A DNA stretch of 20,584 bases from Pleurotus djamor (taxonomy: Eukaryota > Basidiomycota > Agaricomycetes > Agaricales > Pleurotaceae). Below are positions 11,306-20,584 of the stretch, one piece after another. The notes beneath the pieces are model-generated. The model was not told where the DNA came from. It did no database searches and saw only the letters and a program-made list of their open reading frames with translations. Positions within the stretch are counted from its first letter, which is position 1. Each line of letters begins with the position of its first letter. Position numbers and translations under genes: made by a program. The DNA is taken from contig JAPEVF010000593.1 in NCBI GenBank assembly GCA_029747585.1, positions 1 to 20,584 of the forward strand. Direction: 5' to 3'.

Positions 11306-12360
11306 TCATCCCAATGGACATTGCGCGGTGTTCACACTGTACGCCTCGTGTCTNTCGACAGCCTCGATGTTGTTATCGAGGGTAGAACAATAGAGATGGG
11401 TGAGAAGTGTACCCACCGAGTGCTTGCTCGCGAGAGGCCTAGACCTCTTCGAAGTTCAAAGAACTGTGCGGGACAAGGAATCAAGATTTGATGGATCTCA
11501 GTTGTGTCATAGAGAAGCCTTTCGTCAAGTAGGGATTTGCCTGAAGTACCACAAACGATGAGAAGAAGATCAAGTTGAGATTAGGATGGAGGTAGACGTC
11601 GTCGCCCAGTTCGGACATTCGGCCCATATGATTTGANGGCGAAAACCTAAGACAGGCGACGACAAAATCCTAGTGGCAAAGGGGGTATGTAGTATGAGGG
11701 CTTGACAACAATGTGACTGGCGTCGGAACCGCAGCAGTCCTTACGGTAGAGGTACATGGGCACAGATCGAGGTCGGCGAAGTCATGAACTGGTGCATGAA
11801 GGAGGGTCTCAACGGCTGAAAGTACGATGTTCGCCTTGCGGGGGCGTGACTAGAACCGATAGATACCAATTCCGAGATACATTTGTTCGTGGAAATAGGT
11901 GGGCGTATTCATCATTGAGACCTCAACGTTTCCCGCTTGGTCGAGAGAGAAGAAAGAGGGATACGCAAGATTGCTTTCAGTGATCTTTTCGTTCCATGCT
12001 TCCTCAGCATCCNTAGCAGCCAAGGATTTGAGCCTTTAAATTAGGATTCAACGGTGATCCCAAAGATGAACATCTCTGGTCTGCGATGCGGGGTTCAACT
12101 AATTCGTAGTCCAAAAGGAGGCGGAAATTTGGCGACGGTGGGTGTGAGCTATGATTGTGTATGCTCATAATGCTTAAGGTTGCATCGATTTGAACATCAA
12201 ACAGATATATCACGAGTAGTGTGAAAAGACTCACACTAGAGCCATAAGGATACATTTCGGAATTCTGTATCATAAACACAGTGAGAGTCGAATCAAGTAC
12301 GTGTGACGAGGTCATGCTATTCCAAGCCTGGATGAGAGCATTTTCTGATGACGCTGAGCT
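11306..12360 (-). CDS. Unrecognised multi-exon protein (5' end unresolved)
   Basis: I do not recognise this gene. Several minus-strand segments join at GT-AG introns with matching phase and give protein-like sequence. One segment ends at 12100 in RLLLDYEL. An 88-nt intron with a CTAAT branch site (12099-12012, whose acceptor A falls on an N) follows. Exon 12011-11867 begins DAEEAWNEKITESNLAYPSF and ends FHEQMYLGI. Exon 11815-11745 reads AVETLLHAPVHDFADLDLC. Later coding runs include KSLLDERLLYDTTEIHQILI after an intron ending at about 11543, and a possible last exon ending QCPLG with TGA at 11308-11306. Upstream, the segment around 12356-12238 (ALIQAWNSMTSSHVLDSTL) appears coding but its junction is uncertain; the start may lie as far up as the ATG at 12566. 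The acceptor near 11647 or 11671 is also unresolved. The gene runs in the same direction as its two neighbours. Confidence 0.4.
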
Positions 12361-12980
12361 GTGTCATTTGGAAGCTCGCGTTCTTGTCGGAGGTAAACAG
12401 TGGTGAGGTCTGAGATCATGCATCATGGACCAGCCGCTCTCATCATCCCAAAGGCGAATTGATGCTGCGGGCGAGCAAGGTTAACGCGATCGAGACTAAG
12501 TCGTGCAAGACGCTCGAATGGCTATGTAGACAAAAGTCGGTCGCCCGTCAGTAGGACGACAGACATCTTCAAAGGCATAAAGCTGACCNGTGACAAAGAC
12601 ATTCCCTCCCAACACACTCAAGTACCTGATACCTAAGCCTATCATTCAACCACAAGCAATTTCTTTCATATATCAGGCTGGAAACCAGGCTTTATGTCGA
12701 GAGGATGACGCATAGTCGAACCGCATGCGGCTGCATTCTTGAGCGAGGATGGTGTAGAACGTAAAAATCTTCGATTGATGATTCTAAACCGGGCTTTCCG
12801 GGTGCGCCAGTCAGTCGAGGACGACCATCATGGCGGCGAGATGCAAAGGTTGAATGAATGGTAGGCGCCAATCTCGACGCCCGTCGTCAGTACTACAGAT
12901 TGGATTCTTGCACTGGAAATACATGAACGAAATGAAGAAATAAAGCTACATAGCATGAATTCGTGTCCCGAAGCAAGGTA
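12361..12980. other. Region between the tuberin stop and the unrecognised gene
   Basis: No gene is supported here. The left part may hold the first exon(s) of the unrecognised minus-strand gene: an ATG-TCT at 12566-12561 can splice to a segment reading PFERLARL at about 12520. The right part is the 3' flank of tuberin. It has almost no ambiguous bases, unlike the tuberin gene beside it. Confidence 0.35.
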
Positions 12981-15900
12981 TTAATATATATTCGTAAAGT
13001 CTCTGTAAGTTTCTTGGGCCATGACCCCGGACGTCTCGGGATCATCTTGCTCGTCTTGATCGACAGCCTGGTTTCGCAAGCGTCGGATGGCTTCCAACCG
13101 CGCATGCCAGTTGGTCTTCATCTCCACCTGGACAGTGTCACCTTGAGTGCGCTCGAAAACAGACGCGAACCAGTCNGCTAGAAGACTGAGCTGCCGGATA
13201 AGCAGAGGGAGATTGTCCGCAGAAATCAGCTTGAACCGTCCGATAGGCGCAAATTCCGTCATCCCTGGCGCCGATTGNATAGTCACCTTGAAGTATTCAT
13301 TTTCATGNACATTNTTCGAGAACGCAGCGATGGCACCGACAGAGTGNGGCTCAATGACGATATTGACAAACTGAAACTGCGTCGAAAGGGTGTCGAACCG
13401 ATAGACCAGGCCNGAGTCATTCCACACAATGCGCACATAGTCATTCCCGATGTGTCGTTTCTTGTCGGTTGATAGATCGTCGGAAGCATTGTTGGGCATC
13501 ATCGTAGCCGTGTGGTANAAGATCTGACCGATATCGTCCCACCAAGCATACGCGTATTCACCATCCTCATCAGGGTTCAAGCCACCAGCGTAAACATCCA
13601 CTTGGCCACGCAGGTTGATCANCCGCCCAAGGCCTTCTAGAAAACGTGTGTACGCCGGAGATCCGTGTGTGTTGCGAAGAATCTCAACTTCGCTTGTCTG
13701 GCCTGGNGCGACATACAAGATCCCCACCTTATGGGTATCGATGACAGGGATCCTATCCAGGCTAGCGATCGTCCTCTGNAGGTTAGGAGCGGGTGCGAGA
13801 CGGCGAATATTCGCAGCGTGACGAGGATCTGGGTAAGGGGACAGTTGCAGAGCCAGAAACGCAGGGTCGACCGCAACGTCTTTTCGTCTCTGAGACGGGG
13901 CAGATCCACTCCATACATATCCAGTTATTGGATCTGGAGGAGATAACGATTCAGCCTCATCCGTCGAGCTCGTTTGTGTGAGAATGTCGGAGGAAGTAGC
14001 CTGGGTAAAGGGTTATGTTCGGTAGTCACCCAAAGTAGAACACTACTCACCTCCTCAGGCACCTGATCTTCCGATACAGGGGGCTCTGCTCGAGGTGTGT
14101 CCTTGTCCATGAAAAGACTTGCNACGACAGANACCAAGTCTGGGTTCACTTCNCCAGCGTTGGTGAGGGGGACATTCTCGATACGACATAAAAAACTTGG
14201 TGAAACCAGACGGGCGCCTAGACAGAACTTCCACCCAGCCAAGGCGTTCAACACTACGAATCGTCACCAACGAGTTACCAATCAGCCACGTCTTGTCACT
14301 ACTCTGGTTGACACCATCAACNTGGCCGTTTGGGCTCATAACAATGTCATTCAGAAGGGAATGCGAAGGACGAGGGTCGGCACTGGCATATGTGTATCTG
14401 GCCAGCCAGTCGAAGCAGACTTCTGTGGGCTCATCGATGTCTTGGTTTCCCTCGTTCGCTAGGAGCAANTGCCTTGTTATAAACTTGACGTGTCTCGGTC
14501 GATTTGGCAGCTTGATAGCGAGGAACCACACGTAGACGATGTAGAACGACAGTATCCGGACGTGTTGCGATAGGGCCCACGATATAGTAGGTGTGGATTT
14601 ATTTTGGTTATGATATTGCAGATACTGCAAGGCGACGCCGAAGACCATTTTAAAGTCTGCTTCAGTAAAATTGACGTGAAGGGGACGCAGAGAGCCAACG
14701 ACAGATAANAAGCCNAAAATGTGTACGGCCATCTCGGGCATTGACATGATTTGAGAGAGTTTCTCCAGGATNCGGGACAANGATTTAGTNATNGANGATT
14801 GAAGTTCGAAGGCAGNAAGCGTAAGCGCATGGAGNCAACATTTTATGGTAGCGGGAAGGCCNTTAAGTCCNGCTTGGAAGACCTCCACCAGGAGATGNCG
14901 AAGGGACATGTCAAAGCAACGTCGATAGCTCACCAATACCGAGAGTGTATGGTATGCCAATCCCTGTGCATCGCGCGGCTTCATCCCAGGGGGCCAGACA
15001 TCCACCTTGGATCCTAATTCGCCGTTAAGCACAGAAGCGCAGAGGGTCTTGAGTATCTGCGTGATAGAATCCCGCGACTTGGGTCCACAGAACAAATGCT
15101 TGTTAGAGAGCTGGGTAGGNAGATGGCAGAGGAGGTACGAAAGAATCTCCCAATCAACCTCNGANTCCANAATGNATGAGATNACATGCAGATATTCGGA
15201 AACNGGNAGGACAGGACGTCGGTCGGGACCTTCGGGGTCGTACGATATCAGCATCTCACTTGGGGAGTCCATCTCACAGACGGTGAAAGGAGGGCTTTCG
15301 GGGAAGGACCAAATGGGGTGTCGAACAACCCGGCGAACAGGGGATACAGGTATACGGATCCTAGATCCACTGCGACTTGTAGGAGGGTTCACAAGNCCAC
15401 CGCCACCGCGCCCACGAGANANCCTNCGCCCAAATCGTTCNTGAGGTACTTTTGCNCGAGCTTTCCGGGGATCAGGACTGGTTGGCGAACAAACATCNTC
15501 TATACCGGCACCATCGCCTGGAAGATCGTGCCGTCGACCGACTAATCCNGCCAACTCGCAAACAAGNCCATCAACGTCAGAACCAGCATCCACATAATAA
15601 AGGTGATGATCCCGGTCAGCTCGCAGTCGCATTAGATACTGCAGNACCGCAAGTCTCGCTCGAGGTGCCTGACCCTCTTTGACGATCGCCAACAGGGTAT
15701 CAAAGAGACTCATCGCTAAAGNCAGATTCTTCTCCGAACGNCAAAGTGGCGTAAGGGCCAGCTGATGGAAGATGTAGANGAGAGCAGAAGCGGCACCAAC
15801 AGGCGCACACCTTCGCTTGAACCGTGAGCGTTGTTCTTCCGCAAATGTTTTAGGATCCTCGGAAGACGGAGGCTGTATTGAGTGAGAACGTGAGGCCCCC

Positions 15901-18376
15901 GACGCAGAAGCAATCGAAGTGAGCAATGACATGACCGAGGGAAGTGGTGACTCTTTCTCGATCTTCCCNGTGGCATGATAATCGGACTGGATGCGNGATA
16001 GTGTCGGAGAAACGATGCTGGATGTGGCTCCAGAGGGCTGAGACTGGGTATCGGCNGTNGCGATAGAGGCAGTATCATCNATTTCGTCTTCCTCAGGGCC
16101 ACTGCCGCTGACCGCGACCGTTTGTAGAAACTCCAAGTACGCTGCAACATTGTCATCCTCTTTTTCGCCTTCCTCATCGGCTTCGGTCTGCCGATTCACT
16201 ACNTCATCTCCTAGGATNGGCCAAACAGCATCACCGCTGGCCCCAATTTCCACGACAACCAAGCTTTCCTCCTCTTTCCTCCATTCCCTCTCTGCGAATT
16301 CCAGGACCAGATCCGCTAGGGGACGGCGGTAACTTGGCATCTCCTTGACAGGATCGTAGGCGGCGGTGAGAGCCTCCATCAACGCCTCGCGGGTGGCAGG
16401 GCGACANCTCATCAGAGTCTCGTTACGTAGCAGACTTTCCCAGTTGACTAACCAGTCGGGAGACGTTGGAGACAAATCATGTTGCTGGGTCATGATGATA
16501 GGGAGTTTCGCAGTATCTTCATCAGTCAGGTTACCAGCGATGGATAGGAGCNTTGAGGAAAGTGGAGGCTCCAGAGAAGTGGTGTGATCTCTNGCAAGGA
16601 GCGAAGCCAATGAACGGAGAAATGGAGTTGCGGCATCACTCGGTTGGGATAGTGGAAGAANGTACGGTGTCCCACTTGGAGTTCTGCAACCAGANAAGAT
16701 AAGCAGAGGATGTNAATGNAAGNGANGATAGNACACACTTGAGCTGCGCGACATAAGACGCCAAGTTACAGAGNGTCTCTCCAACAGCGGANGATTCTTC
16801 CTCATCCANCTCTGCGTCATCCTCTTCCCTAGCGTCAAGCTCCTGGAAGACGTCNTTNACNACNCCTGCGGCCTCATCTAGCACGCGTTCCCGGCCAAGT
16901 TTANAGCTTTCCCCTTCGGNATCGTCTTGAAGCTCAGGCTCGTGTGAGACCCAAGCTTTGACAGCCTGAGCCAGGAGACTACCNANCCTTCCTGCATCCC
17001 AACCACTNATCTCATCCTTTGCCCAGGCACGTTCAATGAGTTCCCTCTCTAGGTCTACATGTGCAGGAGCACCTGAAACCGTATACGAAGAGGCTGCATC
17101 TCGAGAAATGTACGCCCTNGCGAGTCTGGATGACAAGCCTTTCCTGACTTGGTTNCGCAAAGTNCTGACTGCACCGAGAGACNTCCTAAAATCNGTCTGA
17201 ATGTCTTCNGCAGGGAAGAGNGANCTTNTTGAGAGACANGAAGCANGTNGTCGAGTAAGGNCCNGCGAANAGTTGNCCCAAAGTCTCGGTGATGCGCTCN
17301 TCAATNNTTGGCGGATGGGCTGANGGAGCAGACATNACAGTTAATCGNGGCANGGGNGTCGCATAGAANGCNGATGCTCGGAAAAGCACNGGTAGNATNG
17401 ANCCNANNTAAGATGGNGGTANGACNTTAANNTGNGATGANANGTGNTGTAANTAGAGACTGGNTGCGATATCAGCNGGATGTTTCGTGACGGGTGTAGA
17501 GACTGGGATAGTGGGTGANGCCAGGGANGTAAGAGAAACAGATGACTGGTGTCGACGATGAGACCGCGGGCTGGAAACGGATTCAACAATGGGCGAGGAG
17601 GCTGGCGAGTAAGGATAACTCGAAGGNGGNAAAGGAACTTGCATACCCTGTTCNACCAGTTGCGCATAGAANCCNAGTATGCCNGCNAGTTCCTGTTCCG
17701 GNATCCTNGAAACNACCTCCTGCTTCTCGGTCACNGAGCTGAGAAAGTTNGCGATAAGTTCGATACTACGCTCCCGCTCAACGCGTTCACTGCGATCCAG
17801 CGAGTCTCCNCCCACAACGAGNCCCTCAAANGCACCNCCGATCCATCCCTTGAGTACGCCCAAGAANGGCAGCTCAATCCCGACGATATCAGACCCGAAT
17901 CGTGTAAACGCGCGTAGGGCCTTGAATCTTGGTTCCCAAGAGTCCGTATTCCAAGNCGANGATGGTCCGAGGAAGAGAGAGAATANAATGAGNCGATCGG
18001 AGGTCGATAACGTCGTTGCCTCTGGATTATCCCAGTACGCCGACAGGATATCATACCCAGCAGATTGTAAAGTTGGAGGTGAATCAACACTGCACAAAGA
18101 CGCGAGCACTGGACTCAGAACGGCAGGTCGGGGAAGAGGAGAATGGGTCGGCAACGTCGACGCCAATGCTCTGGCATGTTGAATACTTGGGACTGCGGGT
18201 GGTGTGAGGTCGTCAATGAGGACTTGGATGGGTGGCGATGGCGATGGCGGCAACGGCGACGACTGCAACGCGTCCGACTTGTTTCTACGCCATGCAGAAA
18301 AGGAGCTGAATGTGTTGGTGTTGGCTCTCGGTCGGGTTGGTCTACTGGAGTCGGTGTCCTGGGGATGCACAGGCAT
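12981..18376 (-). CDS. TSC2: Tuberin (TSC2), RapGAP-domain protein, 4 exons, 1744 aa, one homopolymer frameshift
   Basis: Tuberin pairs with hamartin (TSC1) and acts as GTPase-activating protein for Rheb, restraining TORC1. Exons (minus) are 18376-17263, 17207-16739, 16683-14051 and 14000-12981, with introns of 50-55 nt. They total 5,235 nt once a single extra base at 14190-14195 is discounted. An in-frame TGA directly precedes the ATG. The Ser/Pro-rich N-terminus is followed by helical-repeat sequence typical of the tuberin N-domain (RAYISRDAASSYTVSGAP, DLERELIERAW). The tuberin domain follows (LHALTL, KLSQIMSMPEMAVHI, VCFDWLARYTYASADPRPSH, GWVEVLSRRPSG). The C-terminal RapGAP domain has GILYVxPGQT, NTHGSPAYTRFLEGLG, YAYAWWDDIGQI and KKRHIGNDYVRIVWND; its catalytic asparagine thumb is Asn1591. 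It ends with TAA at 12983-12981. The intron at 17262-17208 has its GT and AG each with one ambiguous base. Length matches human (~1,807) and exceeds fission yeast. Confidence 0.92.
14190..14195 (-). other. Homopolymer frameshift (T6 where T5 expected) in tuberin exon 3
   Basis: On the minus strand the conserved run RRPSGFTKF continues in frame only if the six-T tract loses one T; then it reads LCRIENVPLTNAGE and on to the donor at 14050. As given, the frame continues through YRECPPHQR to a stop at 14055. Animal tuberins have RRPTGNTSWLMSLENPL at this place, so the joined reading is clearly right. A miscounted homopolymer is the simplest cause. Confidence 0.75.
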
Positions 18377-18673
18377 TCAGATCACCGTCCAAAAGTCGCT
18401 CGTCGTCGTCGTCAACGACGTTGAGATCATGTCGTTTAGCGCCTAAGGCGCTTGGCGGATGTGAGCGCCAAGAAAGTCAGAGGTTGGTTGGAAGTTGGTC
18501 AGAAGTTTTCGATTTTTTTTTCACCAAGTCAACTACGAGAGATTCTGCGGAAGGCGTAGATGAAGAGGTCCAGCTTTTCTGATGAATTTCGGTGGAAAAA
18601 GCTAATTTTCTATCTGATCTAGAGAGACTATCCACCGATTGGTGGTAGTAGATTACGGGTGCTCCCGAACTCG

Positions 18674-18727
18674 GGCTACAGCTTTGCCTAGACGCCTTCT
18701 TGACGCGTCTAGGTGGCCACTGTAGCC
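18674..18727. repeat. Nested inverted repeat (potential hairpin)
   Basis: Outer arms GGCTACAG (18674-18681) and CTGTAGCC (18720-18727) and inner arms CCTAGACGC (18687-18695) and GCGTCTAGG (18705-18713) are perfectly complementary, with a 9-nt loop between the inner arms. The 54-nt structure is too short and wrongly proportioned for a tRNA. It could be an RNA hairpin or a mobile-element remnant. Confidence 0.6.
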
Positions 18728-19514
18728 GTCATCTATCCAGGAGAGTCTGCACTGAAGGAAACCGCTCGACGACCCGTCCGGTGGTCCCTATCTCCGTCCG
18801 GCAAGAACCAGTCGCTCACAGAGCGATTCCTGGGCGNTCATGCGAGATAGGGCCTTCTGGGTTCGTCGGTGTTCGCCATCTGTACAGAGCCAAAGCAACA
18901 CCTAAACACTGTCTTTCGCATCTGCATCCACCCGGGATGATCACACCAGAGGAGACTCGTGGGACATGCCCCTGTCTAACTTACTTCCTGAAACAAAACT
19001 GCGAGGGATTACCTAGGGAATTGTAAAATCAAACTTCAATGGTTTTTGATAGGTCCGTAGCGCTCATCCCCTTTTCATTGGCGGAGAGACCAGCAGCATG
19101 CCGGCCTCTCCGTGTCACTATCTAATACATGAGAGTAGACTACGAGGTAAAGGAGTAAGACTAGGGGGGCATGGCGGCAGCAAGTACCACCAGCATAACG
19201 ATGGGAAGGGGAAATACATGCTCGAAAGTGAGTACAACCCCCCTCCTTATATACACCAAAGCCACGTCACTCCCAAGACTTGCGCACTGACCACTGCCCT
19301 CTGCCCTCGGCTACGTCTTCGCCTCCGTGTCTGGTCTCGACTCTCTCAACAGCAATTTGCTACCTCCGTGAAAATAATTTTTATCCACTACGTAATTTGC
19401 ACAAGTCCGTCCTACACGTTGCCTACACGGACTCGTACTCAAATCCATTCTCAACCCAAATTTGGAAAGTATAGGCAATCAAGTTGTATTTCGGACTGTA
19501 CAGTATATACACGA

Positions 19515-19576
19515 CTCTACGAAAATGTCGATTCAAGAGCTCGACACCCAAACCTTTCAACTCTACGAAAATGTCG
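19515..19576. repeat. Direct repeat of CTCTACGAAAATGTCG, 46-bp period
   Basis: The 16-mer CTCTACGAAAATGTCG occurs at 19515-19530 and again, identical, at 19561-19576. The rest of the 46-bp unit is not obviously conserved. It lies about 420 bp from the larger repeat array at the right end and may be part of the same repeat-rich tract. Confidence 0.7.
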
Positions 19577-19992
19577 CGTGCGGCGTTCATCAGTTCCGTG
19601 AGCTCGAAAGTTCCCCAGTCAACTCGTATTCCCCCTCGTAAATGCCCCAAATCAACCTCCAATCTCTGACCCTATGATAATGAGTGTCGAGTCCATCGGC
19701 TCCATGAAGAATCGAGCGCTCGTAAGCTTAGACCGCCGCGTCCAAGCCCTCGCAAGGCTAAGACCTTGATGCTAGATCTTGAGGGGCGGCGAGACCGAAA
19801 GATAGGAAGGGGAAGGGAAGATGGTGGTTGCTGGGAGCAAAAATGGTGTCCAGGCATCGAAACACGAGTTTCTTGAGGGCGTTTGACAAAATTCGAAGCA
19901 AAATCTGTCGAAAATAAGAAAGGAAGCTAGAGGAAAGTGCGTACCTTTATCATTTCCTCCTCCCTCTCCATGCCATGCCTCAGTTTCGAAGA

Positions 19993-20584
19993 TACCGATA
20001 AAATGGAGTCGAACCGTATAGTCTTCGTTGTTTCGTCCACGCCATGCTCCAGCTCCAAAGGTACCGATAAAATGGAGTCGATCCATATAGACTTCGTTGT
20101 TTTGCGAGGCGAAATGGCCGGAAACGAGAGCTTCGAGCGCGGAAATGTCGTTTCGAAGGGAGGAGAGGTGGAGGAGGATGCGAGCGGGTGCGGGGATCCA
20201 TGGGAGCGATAAAATGGAGCAGTTCTATATATACATTGTTGTTCAGCGTAACGGAAGCGATTCAAATGAGAGACTTACTTGGTTCCAATAGAAATGCCTG
20301 CCTTGCGACCGTGGTACCGATAAAATGGAGAATTTCTGTATATACATCATGCATCAGCGAAATAAATGAANTAAAAAAANGNACCTTGCTTACCTGTGNG
20401 AAAATGAGAACGGAACNGCGGTCTCGCATCCAATCCCAAGGGTTCAGTCTTGAGGCGCTCCCTTCTGAGTTCCGGGTCGAAGGAAATCGGGGGACGCAGG
20501 TACCGATAAAATGGAGCATTTCTGTATAGTCATCGTTGATCAGCGCAAAGTAACGAAGAAAAAATAATGAGGAACTTACAATTC
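19993..20584 (-). repeat. Diverged repeat array around ACCGATAAAATGGAG, 5 copies
   Basis: The 15-mer ACCGATAAAATGGAG occurs at 19994-20008, 20063-20077, 20205-20219 (one mismatch), 20316-20330 and 20502-20516. Each copy is followed by a related tail of the form TTCTGTATATACATCGTTG, in the last three copies running on to TCAGCG. The first two copies form a 69-bp tandem pair. In the other three, the minus strand reads as an intron-like segment (GTAAG to TACAG or TATAG; 20579-20522, 20393-20336, 20278-20225; 58, 58 and 54 nt) followed by CTCCATTTTATCG. This looks like repeated duplication of an intron-plus-exon unit in a minus-strand gene whose 5' end lies beyond the window, but no protein family is recognisable. 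Confidence 0.6.

Larger units (their letters stand above)
18377..19992. other. Long intergenic region without a recognised gene
   Basis: This 1.6-kb stretch begins with the tuberin promoter and 5' leader. It contains a poly-T tract near 18511-18522, a nested inverted repeat at 18674-18727 and a short direct repeat at 19515-19576. Open frames of up to 167 codons exist on the plus strand (19098-19601) but read as low-complexity composition with no motif I recognise. A minus-strand frame at 19662-19423 is equally unplaced. Almost no ambiguous bases occur here. Confidence 0.5.

Noticed and set aside
15007..15545. Plus-strand open frames of 119-145 codons inside tuberin
   Set aside because: They are antisense shadows of a conserved minus-strand exon and have no start context or motif of their own.
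16636..16740. Apparent missing base in tuberin between the KWDTV-like frame and the SQPSDAATPFLRS frame
   Set aside because: A 55-nt intron (16738-16684, phase 2) gives a continuous reading LKTPSGTPY into SQPSDAATPFLRS, so no lesion is needed.
17208..17265. Extra C in tuberin at about 17213-17215 causing a frame change
   Set aside because: An intron at 17262-17208 with Ns in its splice dinucleotides restores phase exactly; the indel is the less economical reading.
18674..18727. tRNA-like structure
   Set aside because: At 54 nt, with only two nested stems and no anticodon or T-arm, it cannot be a tRNA.
19098..19601. 167-codon plus-strand open frame as a gene
   Set aside because: There are no domain signals, its composition is low in complexity, and it overlaps the direct repeat; not supportable as a CDS.
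19993..20584. CRISPR-like array
   Set aside because: Spacing is irregular (69-186 bp), copies diverge, and the context is eukaryotic.

Overview
The window looks like nuclear DNA from a filamentous fungus, most likely a basidiomycete (inference). Genes are densely packed on both strands and split by many short GT-AG introns of about 40-65 nt, and the gene content is typically fungal. Ambiguous bases (N) are frequent from about 2.1 to 9.6 kb and from 13 to 18 kb. I phased the exons by hand; the four recognised genes each sum to whole codons, apart from one extra base in the last.

Layout. 268-1033 (-): acireductone dioxygenase of methionine salvage, five exons, 181 aa. 1034-1697: shared upstream region of two divergent genes. 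1698-6122 (+): an 11-exon gene for a 1,289-residue NRPS-like enzyme with adenylation, carrier and thioester-reductase domains. Its first ~170 residues look like a chorismate pyruvate-lyase (UbiC/DUF98) domain, joined in frame. 6485-10924 (-): a 13-exon, 1,268-residue protein with the architecture of a PMC1/PMCA-type (P2B) calcium ATPase in which every catalytic signature is lost although the frame is intact. About 11306-12360 (-): an unrecognised multi-exon gene. 12981-18376 (-): tuberin (TSC2), four exons, 1,744 aa, with one homopolymer frameshift. 18377-19990: no gene recognised. 19993-20584: a diverged repeat array that includes three related intron-like segments on the minus strand.

How the genes relate. 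The methionine-salvage enzyme and tuberin (GTPase-activating protein for Rheb, upstream of TORC1) are housekeeping genes, so this is not a classical secondary-metabolite cluster. The strongest novelty is the 1698-6122 gene. If the N-terminal domain is active, one polypeptide could cleave chorismate to a hydroxybenzoate, activate it as an adenylate, load it on the carrier and release it reductively as an aldehyde or alcohol. The second is the catalytically dead P-type ATPase, whose intact frame over 13 exons argues for a retained pseudoenzyme rather than a decaying pseudogene.
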